Source: Laetiporus sulphureus 93-53
Lineage: Eukaryota; Basidiomycota; Agaricomycetes; Polyporales; Laetiporaceae
DNA: 64,000 nt
Assembly (NCBI RefSeq): GCF_001632365.1
Contig: NW_024468510.1
Span: 1,771,804 to 1,835,803 of the forward strand
Reading direction: 5' to 3'
Under the pieces are notes generated by a model that did no database searches, was not told the DNA's origin, and worked only from the letters and a program-made list of their open reading frames with translations. Positions 11,662-21,942 of this stretch are shown piece after piece. The position numbers were made by a program, and so were the translations under genes. Positions within the stretch are counted from its first letter, which is position 1. Every line of letters starts with the position of its first letter.

Positions 11662-12780
11662 TCAATAGTACGCAATGGCGTGCAGCAAACTATGGGAATG
11701 CTTCTCCTGTTGTACAGCTAGTATTTTGTCCATGTCCTCGTCTATGTCATCCGAAGCCTCAATCTGCACAGCCGCGTACACCATGAGCATTCACCGACAG
11801 TCAAGCCGTGAAATGGCTCACCGCTGCTGCGAGATCAAGAATCGCCTTCCCAGCGATGTGCGCCTCCTCGTGATTGTCTTTGATCTCAATGTTGACGATA
11901 TGCACCGGTCTGTTGAACTCCCCTCCCCTCGTCAGGAGATCTATGCAGGACGTTAGATACAGCACAATCGTTATAAGCGGAGACTAAAGACTGACCGTCG
12001 CACACTGCGTCGAAACATCGTTCCTCGCAGGTGATCACGATGTCGGCTACTGTTTTGCTTTCTTGCCATCGCTCTGGTGCCAGTTTTAATCTACGATTAC
12101 GGTCTATCATCTGAAGGAGGCCATTCGCCGTGTAACTTGCATATCTCATGGTCAGGCATAAAGCACACTACGATTCTTAGCAGGTACTCACAGTCGAGGG
12201 TCTTGTGCCTGCAGCTCTTCGTAAATGTCATTGTAAGGAGTTCCGAATGGGTATATATTGGGCTTGTCTATTGCGGGACCAGGGAGACGGACAGCTGAGC
12301 CTGTTCCGTACGAGACAACTCGGTACCCCGCCTTTCTACACGGCGCGTGAGAGCTCCGACGAGCGACATATAATCGTGCTACTTACGACAAAACGTAGTG
12401 GCCCTCCATGGACCGATTCTGCCCGCCAAATCAGCGTACGAAGACGGCGCCAGTTGAAGACTGCATACCTGATTACTAGCACACACCACGCAAAACAACG
12501 GCCGCGGCTTATAGATGGGAGGTTTCGGAGGCTGCGGCTTAGGTATCGACGCTGCTCCGCGGGCTTCCTCGGCGAGCTGCTGGTTCGACAGTGCGCCGCC
12601 AGGATACTGTGGCGGCGTCGCCGTCGGGTATGGCGGGAGGTTGCTCGGTATGCCCTGAGGATATGGGATGGGTGCCTGTGGCGGTGGTTGCGCGTGCGCG
12701 GGGGGATTGGATTGCATGCGCTGGAGACGGGGATCGGATGCACGCGCTAGGCGAGGGTCTCGCGCCCTTCTTGGATCCAT
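11662..12780 (-). CDS. SSU72: RNA polymerase II CTD phosphatase Ssu72 with N-terminal extension
   Basis: Ssu72 removes phosphate from Ser5 and Ser7 of the Pol II C-terminal domain and belongs to the cleavage and polyadenylation factor in the nucleus. The low-molecular-weight-phosphatase-like active loop reads [16 protein letters not shown] (the CX5RS motif, with nucleophile Cys and Arg); it is split by an intron after NQ. It is followed by [32 protein letters not shown], the block [14 protein letters not shown] with the conserved Glu-Glu, [14 protein letters not shown] and the characteristic C-terminus [10 protein letters not shown] (TGA at 11662). The start at 12780 gives about 85 residues before the catalytic loop, which most Ssu72 proteins lack. 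They are rich in Pro and Gln and begin with repeated DPR(L) motifs. This extension is in the same exon and frame as the active site, so it is not an assembly of two genes. About six introns. Confidence 0.95.
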
Positions 12781-13350
12781 GTTCGTAGATTTCCAAACGT
12801 TCACGCCTTACAATCGCCGTCTGTCAAAAAATATTCGTCAGTTCAGAGTACGCCTTGCCGGCTGGACGAGTAAATAAAGCAACTTCAGCAGTATCTAGAA
12901 CATTCATAGTCTCCCTTTCAACCCAGCGAGGTGCTTGGTAAGCGCAACGAGAATAGTGCGGGTCGATTAAGATTCCACTCTGAATCATCTTTAGAGCATA
13001 AGAGAGATTTCTTAGTTACCTGAATGGTCCGAAGGTGAAGATATTCTTGGTAGCAAAGAAACGAGAGTGAGCCGATGCGCGAAAAGCCTGAAGCGCTCGC
13101 TGGACGGGATATATGTGGCCTCCACGTGGCTCGACTATCGCTCAAGCGCCCACGCCACCAGGCGACGAAGCTGCCGCATTTGGCACGTCGTAACACTGCT
13201 ACTACATCTCACGCATTCCTGTCGCAGATCGTGCACGTTCAGTTCAAGAGCATTGTAATAACAGACCGGTCTGTTACAGCTTGCTACCCAGGTCGCTAAC
13301 GAAATCGTTATGTAGGTTACAGTGGTCCGTAATTACTTGCATCAGCTGAG
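12781..13350. other. Divergent promoter region between Ssu72 and an F-box gene
   Basis: 570 bp between two head-to-head genes. No further gene seen. AT-richer than the flanking coding DNA. Confidence 0.5.
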
Positions 13351-14928
13351 ATGTCAGACTCAGATGATCGACTGCGCTACCGCCGCCAGCCAACTCCAGA
13401 AGACGTCCTCGCCGCGCGGGCAGAAATACGAGAACATGAGAACGCCATCTCCGGCATCCAGGAGCACATCACCGGCCTCCTCTTGCAAGTGCAGCGCCTC
13501 CGCCGAGAGCAGGAGAAGCACCAGGCAGCCATCAACAAATGCAAGGGCGTAATCACACTCGCGCGACGCATCCCCGAGGAGCTCCTCGCGAAGATATTTG
13601 AGCAGTGCGTCGCGGACGGCTGGTCGCGCTCGCCCATCACCGTCTCGCACGTATGCTCTGCGTGGAGGAAGGCGGCATGCACGCCAAGGGTGTGGTCACA
13701 CGTCTACGTGAACTGCCCGTCGCCCGACGCGCTCGACCGTACGCGCTTCTGGCTTGGCATGGCGCGCCAGGCGCCGCTCGATATCACCGTCGTGACGGGT
13801 TGGTGCCCCGACTGGCAGCTCGGCGAGGTCATGGAGATCCTCTTGCAGCATATGCGCCAGTGGCGCACGTTCGTGATCGAGTCGCCCGACTCGACGCAGG
13901 TGGACCACATTCTCTCGTGCATCGCGCGCATTCGTGTGCCCCGTGGGGCGTGCCTGCCAAACCTGCGCGAGGTCTACATCGCGACGGAAGTCCATTTCGA
14001 GGATCCTACTGATAGCGAGGATAACCCGCCCGACACGTTCGAAGATGCGTTCGGTCCGCACAACGCACCCAAGCTCTCTGCTCTGCTCTACACATCCAAC
14101 GTTCTCCCGCTCTGCATACCCGACAAGCCCACATTCCCCTCTCACCTCACCAGACTCGACCTCACGTTTACTGAGAGCCTCTTTCAACGCCCGTTAGCCG
14201 CCGAATCCCTGCTCACGCTCTTCGAGGGTGTCCCAGAACTGCGCTCCCTCGCACTCGCGATGCCGCTGATGTATGTCCAGCCCTTCGTCCCCGAAGTCGA
14301 CGCCTCGCGGACAGTGTGCTTAGCACACCTAGAGGAATTGTCGATGTACGGGCCGACGGACATGAACGGGTTTCTCCCGCATATGCGCGCACCGAGCCTG
14401 CGCCGGCTGCACCTCCGCTCTCTCGAAGACGTCGGATACCGCCAGCAGCCGCTCGGGCCGAGTCTCCTGCGGTTCCTCTACGGAAAAGAAGGGACCATCA
14501 CGGAGCACGAAGACGGTCCACTGTCGATCGAGTTGTTGGAGCTGCACGACATCGATTTGACCCCGGAAGCGTTCGTAGAGTGTTTCGAGGCACTTTCAAA
14601 TTTGCGCGAGCTGCGGCTGCACGAGTCGTCTCTTTCGGACGCGATGCTCGCGCTGCTCCAAGACCCGCAGGGGCTCTGTCCACGGCTGACCCGCCTCGAT
14701 CTGCGGTGGTGCGGGCACCTGAGCGGCAGGGCGCTCGTCGAGCTCGTGCGGAGCAGGCTCCGCCCCGATGGCGCGCAGAAAGCTGATGATGCGTCCGCTG
14801 CAGATCCTATCAGCGAGGTTGCCATCATTAATTGTTGTTTCGTTGAGGAGCCGGATGTGATGGACATGGCGGCGATGACGGTCTGTCGGGTGGTGATGCG
14901 CGAGGGGGATGACTACTGTCGTAAGTGA
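13351..14928 (+). CDS. F-box-like protein with N-terminal coiled coil and leucine-rich tail
   Basis: A single-exon protein of 525 residues. Residues about 20-72 form a heptad-rich coiled coil. It leads directly into a short F-box-like motif, IPEELLAKIFEQCVADG, then VSHVCSAWRKAACTPRVWSHV, the arrangement seen in the very large F-box-like families of mushroom-forming fungi. Such proteins are thought to be substrate adaptors of SCF-type ubiquitin ligases through Skp1. From about residue 150 to the end the protein has irregular leucine-rich-repeat-like segments (ELLELHDIDLTPEAFVECF, NLRELRLHESSL, LTRLDLRWCGHLSGRAL) that would bind the substrate. The start at 13351 is the first in-frame ATG before the coiled coil. 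A GTAAGT overlaps the stop codon region, so a spliced, slightly longer C-terminus is possible. Target unknown. Confidence 0.9.
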   Translation: MSDSDDRLRYRRQPTPEDVLAARAEIREHENAISGIQEHITGLLLQVQRLRREQEKHQAAINKCKGVITLARRIPEELLAKIFEQCVADGWSRSPITVSHVCSAWRKAACTPRVWSHVYVNCPSPDALDRTRFWLGMARQAPLDITVVTGWCPDWQLGEVMEILLQHMRQWRTFVIESPDSTQVDHILSCIARIRVPRGACLPNLREVYIATEVHFEDPTDSEDNPPDTFEDAFGPHNAPKLSALLYTSNVLPLCIPDKPTFPSHLTRLDLTFTESLFQRPLAAESLLTLFEGVPELRSLALAMPLMYVQPFVPEVDASRTVCLAHLEELSMYGPTDMNGFLPHMRAPSLRRLHLRSLEDVGYRQQPLGPSLLRFLYGKEGTITEHEDGPLSIELLELHDIDLTPEAFVECFEALSNLRELRLHESSLSDAMLALLQDPQGLCPRLTRLDLRWCGHLSGRALVELVRSRLRPDGAQKADDASAADPISEVAIINCCFVEEPDVMDMAAMTVCRVVMREGDDYCRK

Positions 14929-15657
14929 TGTTTGGCATGATGTCCGAGAGAATGGTCAACTGAATGGGATGTAGGTATGAGAGGCTGCTGCGACAATTCA
15001 CGGTATAGGACGCGGCTGCGTTTGAAGCATGCGGACAATATCATTAGGCATGCAGAGCGATCCCAGGGAGATGAACGATGGATGGTACCGATACGATTGG
15101 TTGTTTGAAGATGTTACGGCGGACTGCTTCGGCGTTACCTTTCACTTCGCTCTCGTAGAGTTCTTGGATGGATATCACGCATTGCAACCTAGTATTTCTC
15201 CTTATGCTGGTTAAGTTCATGATTTTAGAGTCTCATTCTTGTGGCGGCCTCCCGCCATCGGCCCGTTGATCAATACATCTTTACTGTCAGTGCTAGAACG
15301 GCTACGTTATATATGAAACTGAGAAGCAATGCTAAGTATTCACAGCATACATACTACTACCTACCGTGGTGACCCATCATCATGCACGCACCTATCGGTG
15401 GACATAGAATTACTAGTTGACGGCTCCTTTTAGCCTGGAACCCTTTTTTTCTGGCCTGGTTGCTGCCTTGATGAACTCGTTTGGCTACATGTATACAAAC
15501 ACCTGATATCTGTAACGTTCATAAGGTATACAATGATCCTCGACGAACTTCGTACGAAACGGAGCTCGATCAATCGGCAAGGAGCATGCCGGAGCCGAAA
15601 GCGCGTGATTACCCCAGACATTCCCCCGCCCCCGCGTTCGCGTTTCACGGCATCTCA
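14929..15657. other. Intergenic, no gene seen
   Basis: 3' flank of the F-box-like gene and promoter of the acyl-CoA dehydrogenase gene. Only short frames without motifs. Confidence 0.5.
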
Positions 15658-15663
15658 TATATA
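15658..15663 (+). promoter_or_regulatory. TATA-like box of the acyl-CoA dehydrogenase gene
   Basis: TATATA 62 nt before the ATG at 15726, within a pyrimidine-rich leader. Confidence 0.4.
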
Positions 15664-15725
15664 CCGCTCCTTGTCAGGGCCTGAGTCCGCATCGTTTTCC
15701 TCCTCAATCTCCTCTCCGTGCAAAA

Positions 15726-17546
15726 ATGTTGCGAGCAGCATCGAAGGCCGTCGGGCACAGCGTTCGCCGCAGCGCGGCTGCTCCAAGTGTTGCCGCTAGG
15801 TCAGTGCACCTCGAGTGTCGATGCCGCAGGATTTGTGGGGTTGAGAATTTCTCCAGGTCATTCTCCGTCTCACAGGCGGCATGGTCGGAGCCCCCCGTGA
15901 ACTCGCTTGACTCGTTCACAGAGGAGGAGCAAATGTTGCGGGAGTCTGGTGATTAGTCCCCTGATGCATTTACAGAGCTGTCGTCCACCCTAACAATTTC
16001 GCATAGTGGCACGCTTTGCGCAGGATGTCGTCGCCCCTAAAGTCAGGGAGATGGACGAAAATGAAATGATGGACCCAACTGTTGTCAAGGGTCTCTTCGA
16101 GCAAGGGGTATGTCGGCCATTTCTCATCGCGTACATCGACGTTCAGTTCTATTCCCGCAATCAATCATGACGTCGCACAAGTAATCATATATCAGGAATG
16201 CCTGATATTGTGATTGACATGAACTGAACGTCGATGGACTATATGCGCTTAACTAGAGGTACTAATTGACTTTCCAGCTGATGGGTATTGAGACAAGCAG
16301 CGAGTTCGGTGGCGCCGAGTCGTCCTTCACCTCCGCCATCATCGCCATCGAGGAGCTAGCCAAAGTCGACCCCTCCGTCTCCGTCTTGTGTGACGTGCAC
16401 AACACACTCGTCAATACGATTCTGCGCAAATATGCAAATAAGGAGCAGCAGCAGAAGTGGCTCCCGCTACTGTCAGAGTCCAAGGTATGCCTTCCAGTTC
16501 TGAGACAATTGGTGTTCGTCCGGCTGACGTCTGTGTAGCTCGGCTCGTTCTGCTTATCGGAAGCGGCATCTGGATCGGACGCGTTTGCGCTACAGACGCG
16601 TGCGGTCAAAGATGGCGACCATTGGGTTATCAATGGCAGCAAGATGTGGATTACGAACTCGTATGAGGCGGACGTCTTCCTGATCTTTGCCAACGTCAGC
16701 CCCGTATCAGCACTTAATTCTGAACACGACTAATTGGCGCGTTCTAGGCGGACCCAAGCAAAGGCTACAAGGGCATTACCTGCTTCATCGCAACGAAGGA
16801 CATGGGCATCGAGATCGCGAAGAAGGAGCAGAAGCTCGGTATACGCGCCTCGTCTACGTGCTCGCTCAGTTTTGATGATTTGCGCGTGCCCGAGGAGAAT
16901 GTCATTGGCGGAGTCGGCAAGGGATACAAGGTCAGCCTTTTGAGCACTGAAATCGCTTATCGCTGAATGGTCCCATTCAGATTGCCATTGAAATTTTGAA
17001 TGAAGGTACTTATCGCGTTTATTTCCCAATGCACTGCGAAACTCACTTACCATTCCGTAGGCCGCATCGGCATCGCCGCACAAATGCTTGGTCTTGCACA
17101 AGGGGCATTCGAAAAAGCCGTGCCGTACACTCTCCAGCGAACGCAGTTCGGTCAGCCCGTCGGCACATTCCAAGGTCTGTCCTTCCAGCAAGCACGCGCA
17201 GCGACGGAGATCGAGGCAGCGCGCTTGCTGACGTACAACGCTGCACGTCGGAAGGAGGAGGGCCGTCCGTTCGTACAGCAGGCGGCGATGGCGAAGCTGT
17301 ATGCGAGCGAAGTCGCGCAGCGCGTGTCGGGCGCGGCGATCGAGTGGGCGGGTGGCGTTGGCTTCACGAGGGAGACGGGCATTGAGAAGTACTGGAGAGA
17401 CTCGAAGATCGTGAGTAGATTGTACAGCGATGTTTGCAAGATGCGTTCGCTGATACGTTTGTCCTTGATAGGGTGCCATCTACGAGGGCACGTCCAACAT
17501 CCAGCTCCTGACGATCGCGAAGCTTATCCAGAAGCAATATTCATGA
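15726..17546 (+). CDS. Mitochondrial acyl-CoA dehydrogenase, short/branched-chain type
   Basis: An FAD-dependent enzyme that makes trans-2-enoyl-CoA from acyl-CoA in the mitochondrial matrix. The protein starts [20 protein letters not shown], an Arg/Ser/Ala-rich mitochondrial presequence. It continues [15 protein letters not shown], then [22 protein letters not shown] and substrate motifs follow: [83 protein letters not shown] and [13 protein letters not shown]. The catalytic base is the Glu in [16 protein letters not shown], shortly before the stop at 17544-17546. The [19 protein letters not shown] region and the position of the glutamate resemble short/branched-chain dehydrogenases (ACADSB type), used in isoleucine and branched-chain acyl-CoA breakdown. 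There are about nine introns. One of them (16109-16278) is much longer than the rest and holds nested inverted repeats. Confidence 0.93.
16134..16236. repeat. Nested inverted repeats inside an acyl-CoA dehydrogenase intron
   Basis: The outer arms 16134-16149 and 16221-16236 are perfect 16-bp reverse complements (CATCGACGTTCAGTTC and its complement). The inner arms 16189-16196 and 16201-16208 form an 8-bp stem, ATATCAGG, with an AATG loop. Everything lies within the 170-nt intron. Confidence 0.85.
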
Positions 17547-17692
17547 CACCTTTCCACTATCTCGCCTCGCGAACTCGGTGCTGTGGTCATTACTACACTT
17601 ATTTCAACAGTGGTCTCAATGTACACTATGTAGATCTGCACAACGATAGCGATTAAACGATGATGAGGTCGAGGATTCCGCTACGTATGAAG

Positions 17693-19160
17693 CTAACGTT
17701 GAGATGTCCGCATAAACATAAGTACGCCCTCGTACGTCGCCCATGCAATGGCCGAATTGGGCAGTTTCCGCAGGATGCGTAGGACTGCTCCGTCGTAGAA
17801 GCCGGGTATGCCTCGTTGCTGAGTAGCGGTGAGCAATGCATGATCAATCATGAGACGGTGCTCAACTGTCGAGCGTAGCACACTCACGCGGTAGATCGTC
17901 GTGACGGTCCTCAGCAAGCCGTGATATCTGTCTTCGGTGCGGACTTGCATCTTTGTCTATCCCAATAGGTCATGACGAGTCTGGGGATTGCCACATGAAG
18001 GCGACTGAGCAGCATACCTTGATGACATCGAACGGATGCGTGGCGAGGCTAGCAATCATCCCTGCAGCTCCGGCAGAGAAGCTATGTATGCCGGTCGAGT
18101 ACGCCGACGAGGTCGGTGAGACGACACTAGCTGTGCAGAGCGTCAATCGCTACACTCCCTGACGTTACCGAGAAGAGATGAAAGCGGTCAGGACGGACGC
18201 GGCGCGGGGACACACCTACTTCCGCCTTGATTTGCTCGTAGAAGAGTACGAAGAGCCCCGCGTAGGGTGCATCGCGGAGGGACGCGGCGAGAATGCCGCG
18301 GAAGAGCTCCGAAGGGCCTGCGCGGATGAGGCTACCAAGGGCGCGGAAGACACTGGTATATGCGTATAGGTCACTCTAGGTGCAATTAGGGTAAGACGAT
18401 CTGGATGTATGAGCGGCTAAGCTAGGAGCGTAGTGACTGAGAGCCCACCTCGTAGCGTGCCTTGAGCACTGCGAAAGGGTTGAGCAGGGCCCCGATGGCG
18501 ACGCGCGTCGTTGCGCCCGCGAGAAGGTTTCCCTGCTTGTTAAGCTTGGGAAGGACCGAGCCTGAGTGTGTGCGCTCCGTGGCTGGTGTCGGGAGAGCAA
18601 AGTAGCGAGTAGAGGCGAGGAGCGTCCGGGTGTAGTTCAGGCCGGTAAAGTATAGTGCAACTCCAGGGACGTTTCTTAATAGGAGGTGGGAAGGAATGAG
18701 AGGAGACGACTTGTATGAGCGGGAGATGAAATACCGTAGGAGCGTGGGTGATGTTCCTCTCCATAGGCCGAGCACTCCTTCGCTCTTGACTATATCACGG
18801 GCAATAGATACAATGGTTCCGGCAGGCCTATGGAGGAGTACATGAATATATAAAGATCACATGTAAAGAAAGAAAGTTCACGGACCTTGGCCCATGCATT
18901 GTTCCGTCGCCTTGCTGCAGGCGGGTTTTCAGAAGATCGACTGCATTCAGTACGATGTCATTGCAGAGACCAGAGAGTGAGATGCATTAGAATGAATATC
19001 ACTTCATATGTTTGATGGCTTACGCGGTTGAAGACATATGCTCGACGCGAACCCAGAAACAGCACCTTAGTCGGAAACGAAGACGAGTGAGCTCCCAATG
19101 GCACCGTGCATCTCATGCGGGTGACACACCTGACAGCAGGTGTTGACCAACATCGTTCAT
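17693..19160 (-). CDS. HEM25: Mitochondrial glycine transporter, SLC25A38/Hem25 type
   Basis: An inner-membrane carrier that imports glycine for the first step of heme synthesis. Exon 1 (19130-19160) reads MNDVGQHLLSG. Exon 2 (19024-19065) gives AVSGFASSICLQP and splices to LDLLKTRLQQGDG, which completes the first carrier signature PxDxxK. The next exons give VLGLWRGTSPTLLRNVPG and VALYFTGLNYTRTLL, both hallmarks of this subfamily. The second repeat has GATTRVAIGALLNPFAVLKARYE. The third has GMIASLATHPFDVIKMQVRTED and GFYDGAVLRILRKLPNSAIAW. The protein ends MFMRTSQR with TAG at 17693-17695. All three carrier repeats are present with about six transmembrane segments, and all splice phases agree. 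The 3' end faces the acyl-CoA dehydrogenase gene across 146 bp, and the 5' end faces Icp55 across 197 bp. Confidence 0.93.
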
Positions 19161-19357
19161 TAGTATTTTAATGTTCGAGTATGTTGCTTTTCCAGGCTCG
19201 TTGAACGGGAAAAGAATAGGGAAAACAGGGTTTCTCACAAATATGAAAGCAGACGCGACGCGTAGAGCGCGTCAAGTAAGTCGTAGAGATACGCGTTCGT
19301 CACGTGCATCGCGACATCCCCTTATGTTACTCGGAGTCCTTCGCGGTGCGCAGGTTC

Positions 19358-21721
19358 ATGTCTTTTCGTCCGCTCGTCGCAGTTGGCAGAGTCCTGCGTG
19401 CGCAGCATCTCTCAACACTCCCAAGGTGTGCTCGTAGACAAAGATCATATGCTACACATGCCTTGGCGCTAGCGAACGCGGCCGTCAAACCCTCCAAATT
19501 CGGGCAGCCACTACATCCGTCTCATCCACATCTCCGTGAGTGGCAAACGGCATATTCATATCAGCTTACGTTGAAGATGATCAGTGAAGGAGGGGGAAAT
19601 TACTCCCGGGATTACCGCGGTAGAATATGAGCACAGAAGGCGCTCTCTCATGGAAAGTCTCCCGGACGGCAGTCTGGTCCTCTCGTTTGCGGGAGACGTC
19701 AAGTATATGAGTGGTCGTGCGTGGGTCAATACGTCGATGTGATGCAAAATTGCTAAGTAGACTGCTTGTGGCAGAAATATTGTAAGCAGCGCGTTCCCTA
19801 CCGCCAGGGTGCCGCTCACCCCCTTGCAGCTACAAGTACCGTCAGGCATCCGACTTTTGGTATCTCACCGGATTTGAGGAGCCAGAGGCTGTTTTGGTCC
19901 TTCAAAAGAAGCCTTCCAACGAGCGTGGGTACCGGGCTATCCTTTTCCACCGGTTACCCGACCCAGCGCAAGCAATATGGGATGGTGCGCGCACGTCTTC
20001 GGGGGACATCGTGAACATGTTCGGTCTGGACGAAGCGAAAGATGTCCAACAGCTACCAGGCGTGCTCACAAAGCTCTTGAGTGACGCGGAGCATGTATAT
20101 GTAGATATGCCGGCTCGAAATAACCGTCACCGCACGCAAGGTCTCCGCTCACTATTCAAGGTGCGTTTGTGACGATTGAAGATGAGAAAATCCGGCCATT
20201 GAACATTGAACGTGCACGTTCTGCAGTACATGGGAAGTGCCTTCACCTCGCAGAAAGGCTCAATGCAGGATTCCGTCTTGGACTCGCTCGGTGCTCTCAA
20301 ACCCCGTCCACTCGCTCCAGAGGTCGGACGTCTGCGTTCAATCAAGAGCACGGCAGAACAGCAGGTTATGCGTGCCGCCGCAGATGTTAGCGCGCGTGCG
20401 CATTACCGCGTATGTCCCTTCAGCTGCTCCGTGCTAGTGCCCGATACCGATACTGCTGCCAGACGATGCGCTTCGTGGAGCCCGGTATGTCCGAGCACGA
20501 CGTCGCTGCATATTTTGAGTATGTATGCGCTCGCATGGGCGCCCAGCGCCCTGCGTATGTCCCTGTTGTCGCTTCTGGGTATGTATAGCATGTCGCTGTC
20601 AAAGTCGTGCGAGGAAGTTGACGCGCTGCATGCAGTCCGAACGCGTTGGCGATCCATTACACTGCAAATAACCAGCTCATTAGAGAGAATGAGATGATCC
20701 TTATGGATGCAGCATGTGAATACAAGTAAGCCTCTTGCAATCCGCGTCCAGATGATCACGTTGCCGTGTACATGCGAAGCTCACGCCCTTGGCGCAGTGG
20801 CTACGCATCAGATATCAGTGCGTCTCGAGGAAGCAACCTCTTTGAATTCATGCTCTGACAACCTCTTCTGCTGCGCAGCTCGCACATTCCCGGTCTCAGG
20901 CAAGTTCACACCGGCACAGCGCGAGCTCTATGGTGCCGTCCTGCATGCGCAAAAGCACCTCATCACGCTCTGTACTGTGCACTCGGGGTTCTCGATCTCG
21001 CAGATCCACCAGAAAAGCGTCGAGTTTCTTCGCATCGAGCTTGCCGCCATCGGCTTTACAGACTTTGCGCAGTGGGATGGTGCGGTGGGGTCGAAGGTCC
21101 AGAAACAGATGGGGGAGTGTTACCCGCATTTTGTCGGGCATCCAGTCGGCATTGGTGAGTACTGAATGGATCACAGGTCATGTTCGGTCCAGTAACAGGT
21201 CTGGCTCTGGAATGGTAGATCTGCACGAGTCCAGCCACTTCGATAGGCATCAGCCGTATGTCGCATGCTGGCCTTCTTCTCTTGATTTACTGACTGCTTG
21301 TTGTGTGCATGATAGACTCAAGCCGGGTATGGTGATTACCATCGAGCCAGGTACATTCACAAAGACATCGACAGCTACGCACTGCTCATTTACTCCCCCC
21401 ACGTTTAGGCCTTTATATTCCGCCCACACCATACTTCCCCACGAGATTCCATAACTTAGGCGTCCGCATAGAGGTACGCATACTGGTTACACAATGATCG
21501 TTCGCTGACCCACACGCGTGCTCGTACATATGTACAGGACCAGGTGCTCGTCGGCGAGCATGAACCTGTCGTGCTCACAGTGAATGCGCCGAAGGAGGTA
21601 CGTACTACCCCCACGAGTCGGGGTTTGTCACGATAGCTGACCTCCTTTGCAGATTGACGATGTCGAGGCAGCCTGTCAGAGGCTCTTACCGCTGCAGGAC
21701 GAATTTCGCACTGATGTCTGA
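19358..21721 (+). CDS. ICP55: Mitochondrial intermediate-cleaving aminopeptidase Icp55
   Basis: A metallo-aminopeptidase of the aminopeptidase P (M24B) family. After processing of imported proteins by MPP it removes one more N-terminal residue, which stabilises them. The N-terminus MSFRPLVAVGRVLRAQHL with RSYATHALA is a mitochondrial presequence. EITPGITAVEYEHRRRSLM begins the creatinase N-domain. A 7-nt exon at 19775-19781 links MSGEIF to YKYRQASDFWYLTGFEEPEA. The catalytic domain starts at RLRSIKSTAEQQVMRAAADV. Metal ligands are visible as the two Asp in LMDAACEYNGYASDITRTFP, His in HFVGHPVGIDLHES, Glu in GMVITIEPG and Glu in LGVRIEDQVLV. The protein ends LPLQDEFRTDV, TGA at 21719-21721. 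About twelve introns, all joining in frame. Neighbours on the left are also mitochondrial. Confidence 0.94.
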
Positions 21722-21942
21722 GAGACTACAAGGTTTGCTTGCATGAAAATCTAATCACATAAGATATGCAACGCGCAGTCGAGGATTATCTATGCTATTA
21801 AACAAACCCCTCATCCGGCCTCTTTTGATATCATTCGATATCATTCAACTCATTCGATCGATACGGACATCAACTTGACTAGATCTAAGCAGTCTTCGTG
21901 TATCTCTAGATCCAACCTTCGGACGGAATCGCACACTCTGCT

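Noticed and set aside
17693..19160. Hem25 as a pseudogene with a lost 5' end
   Set aside because: Two small upstream exons restore the start and the first carrier signature, with correct splice sites and phases.
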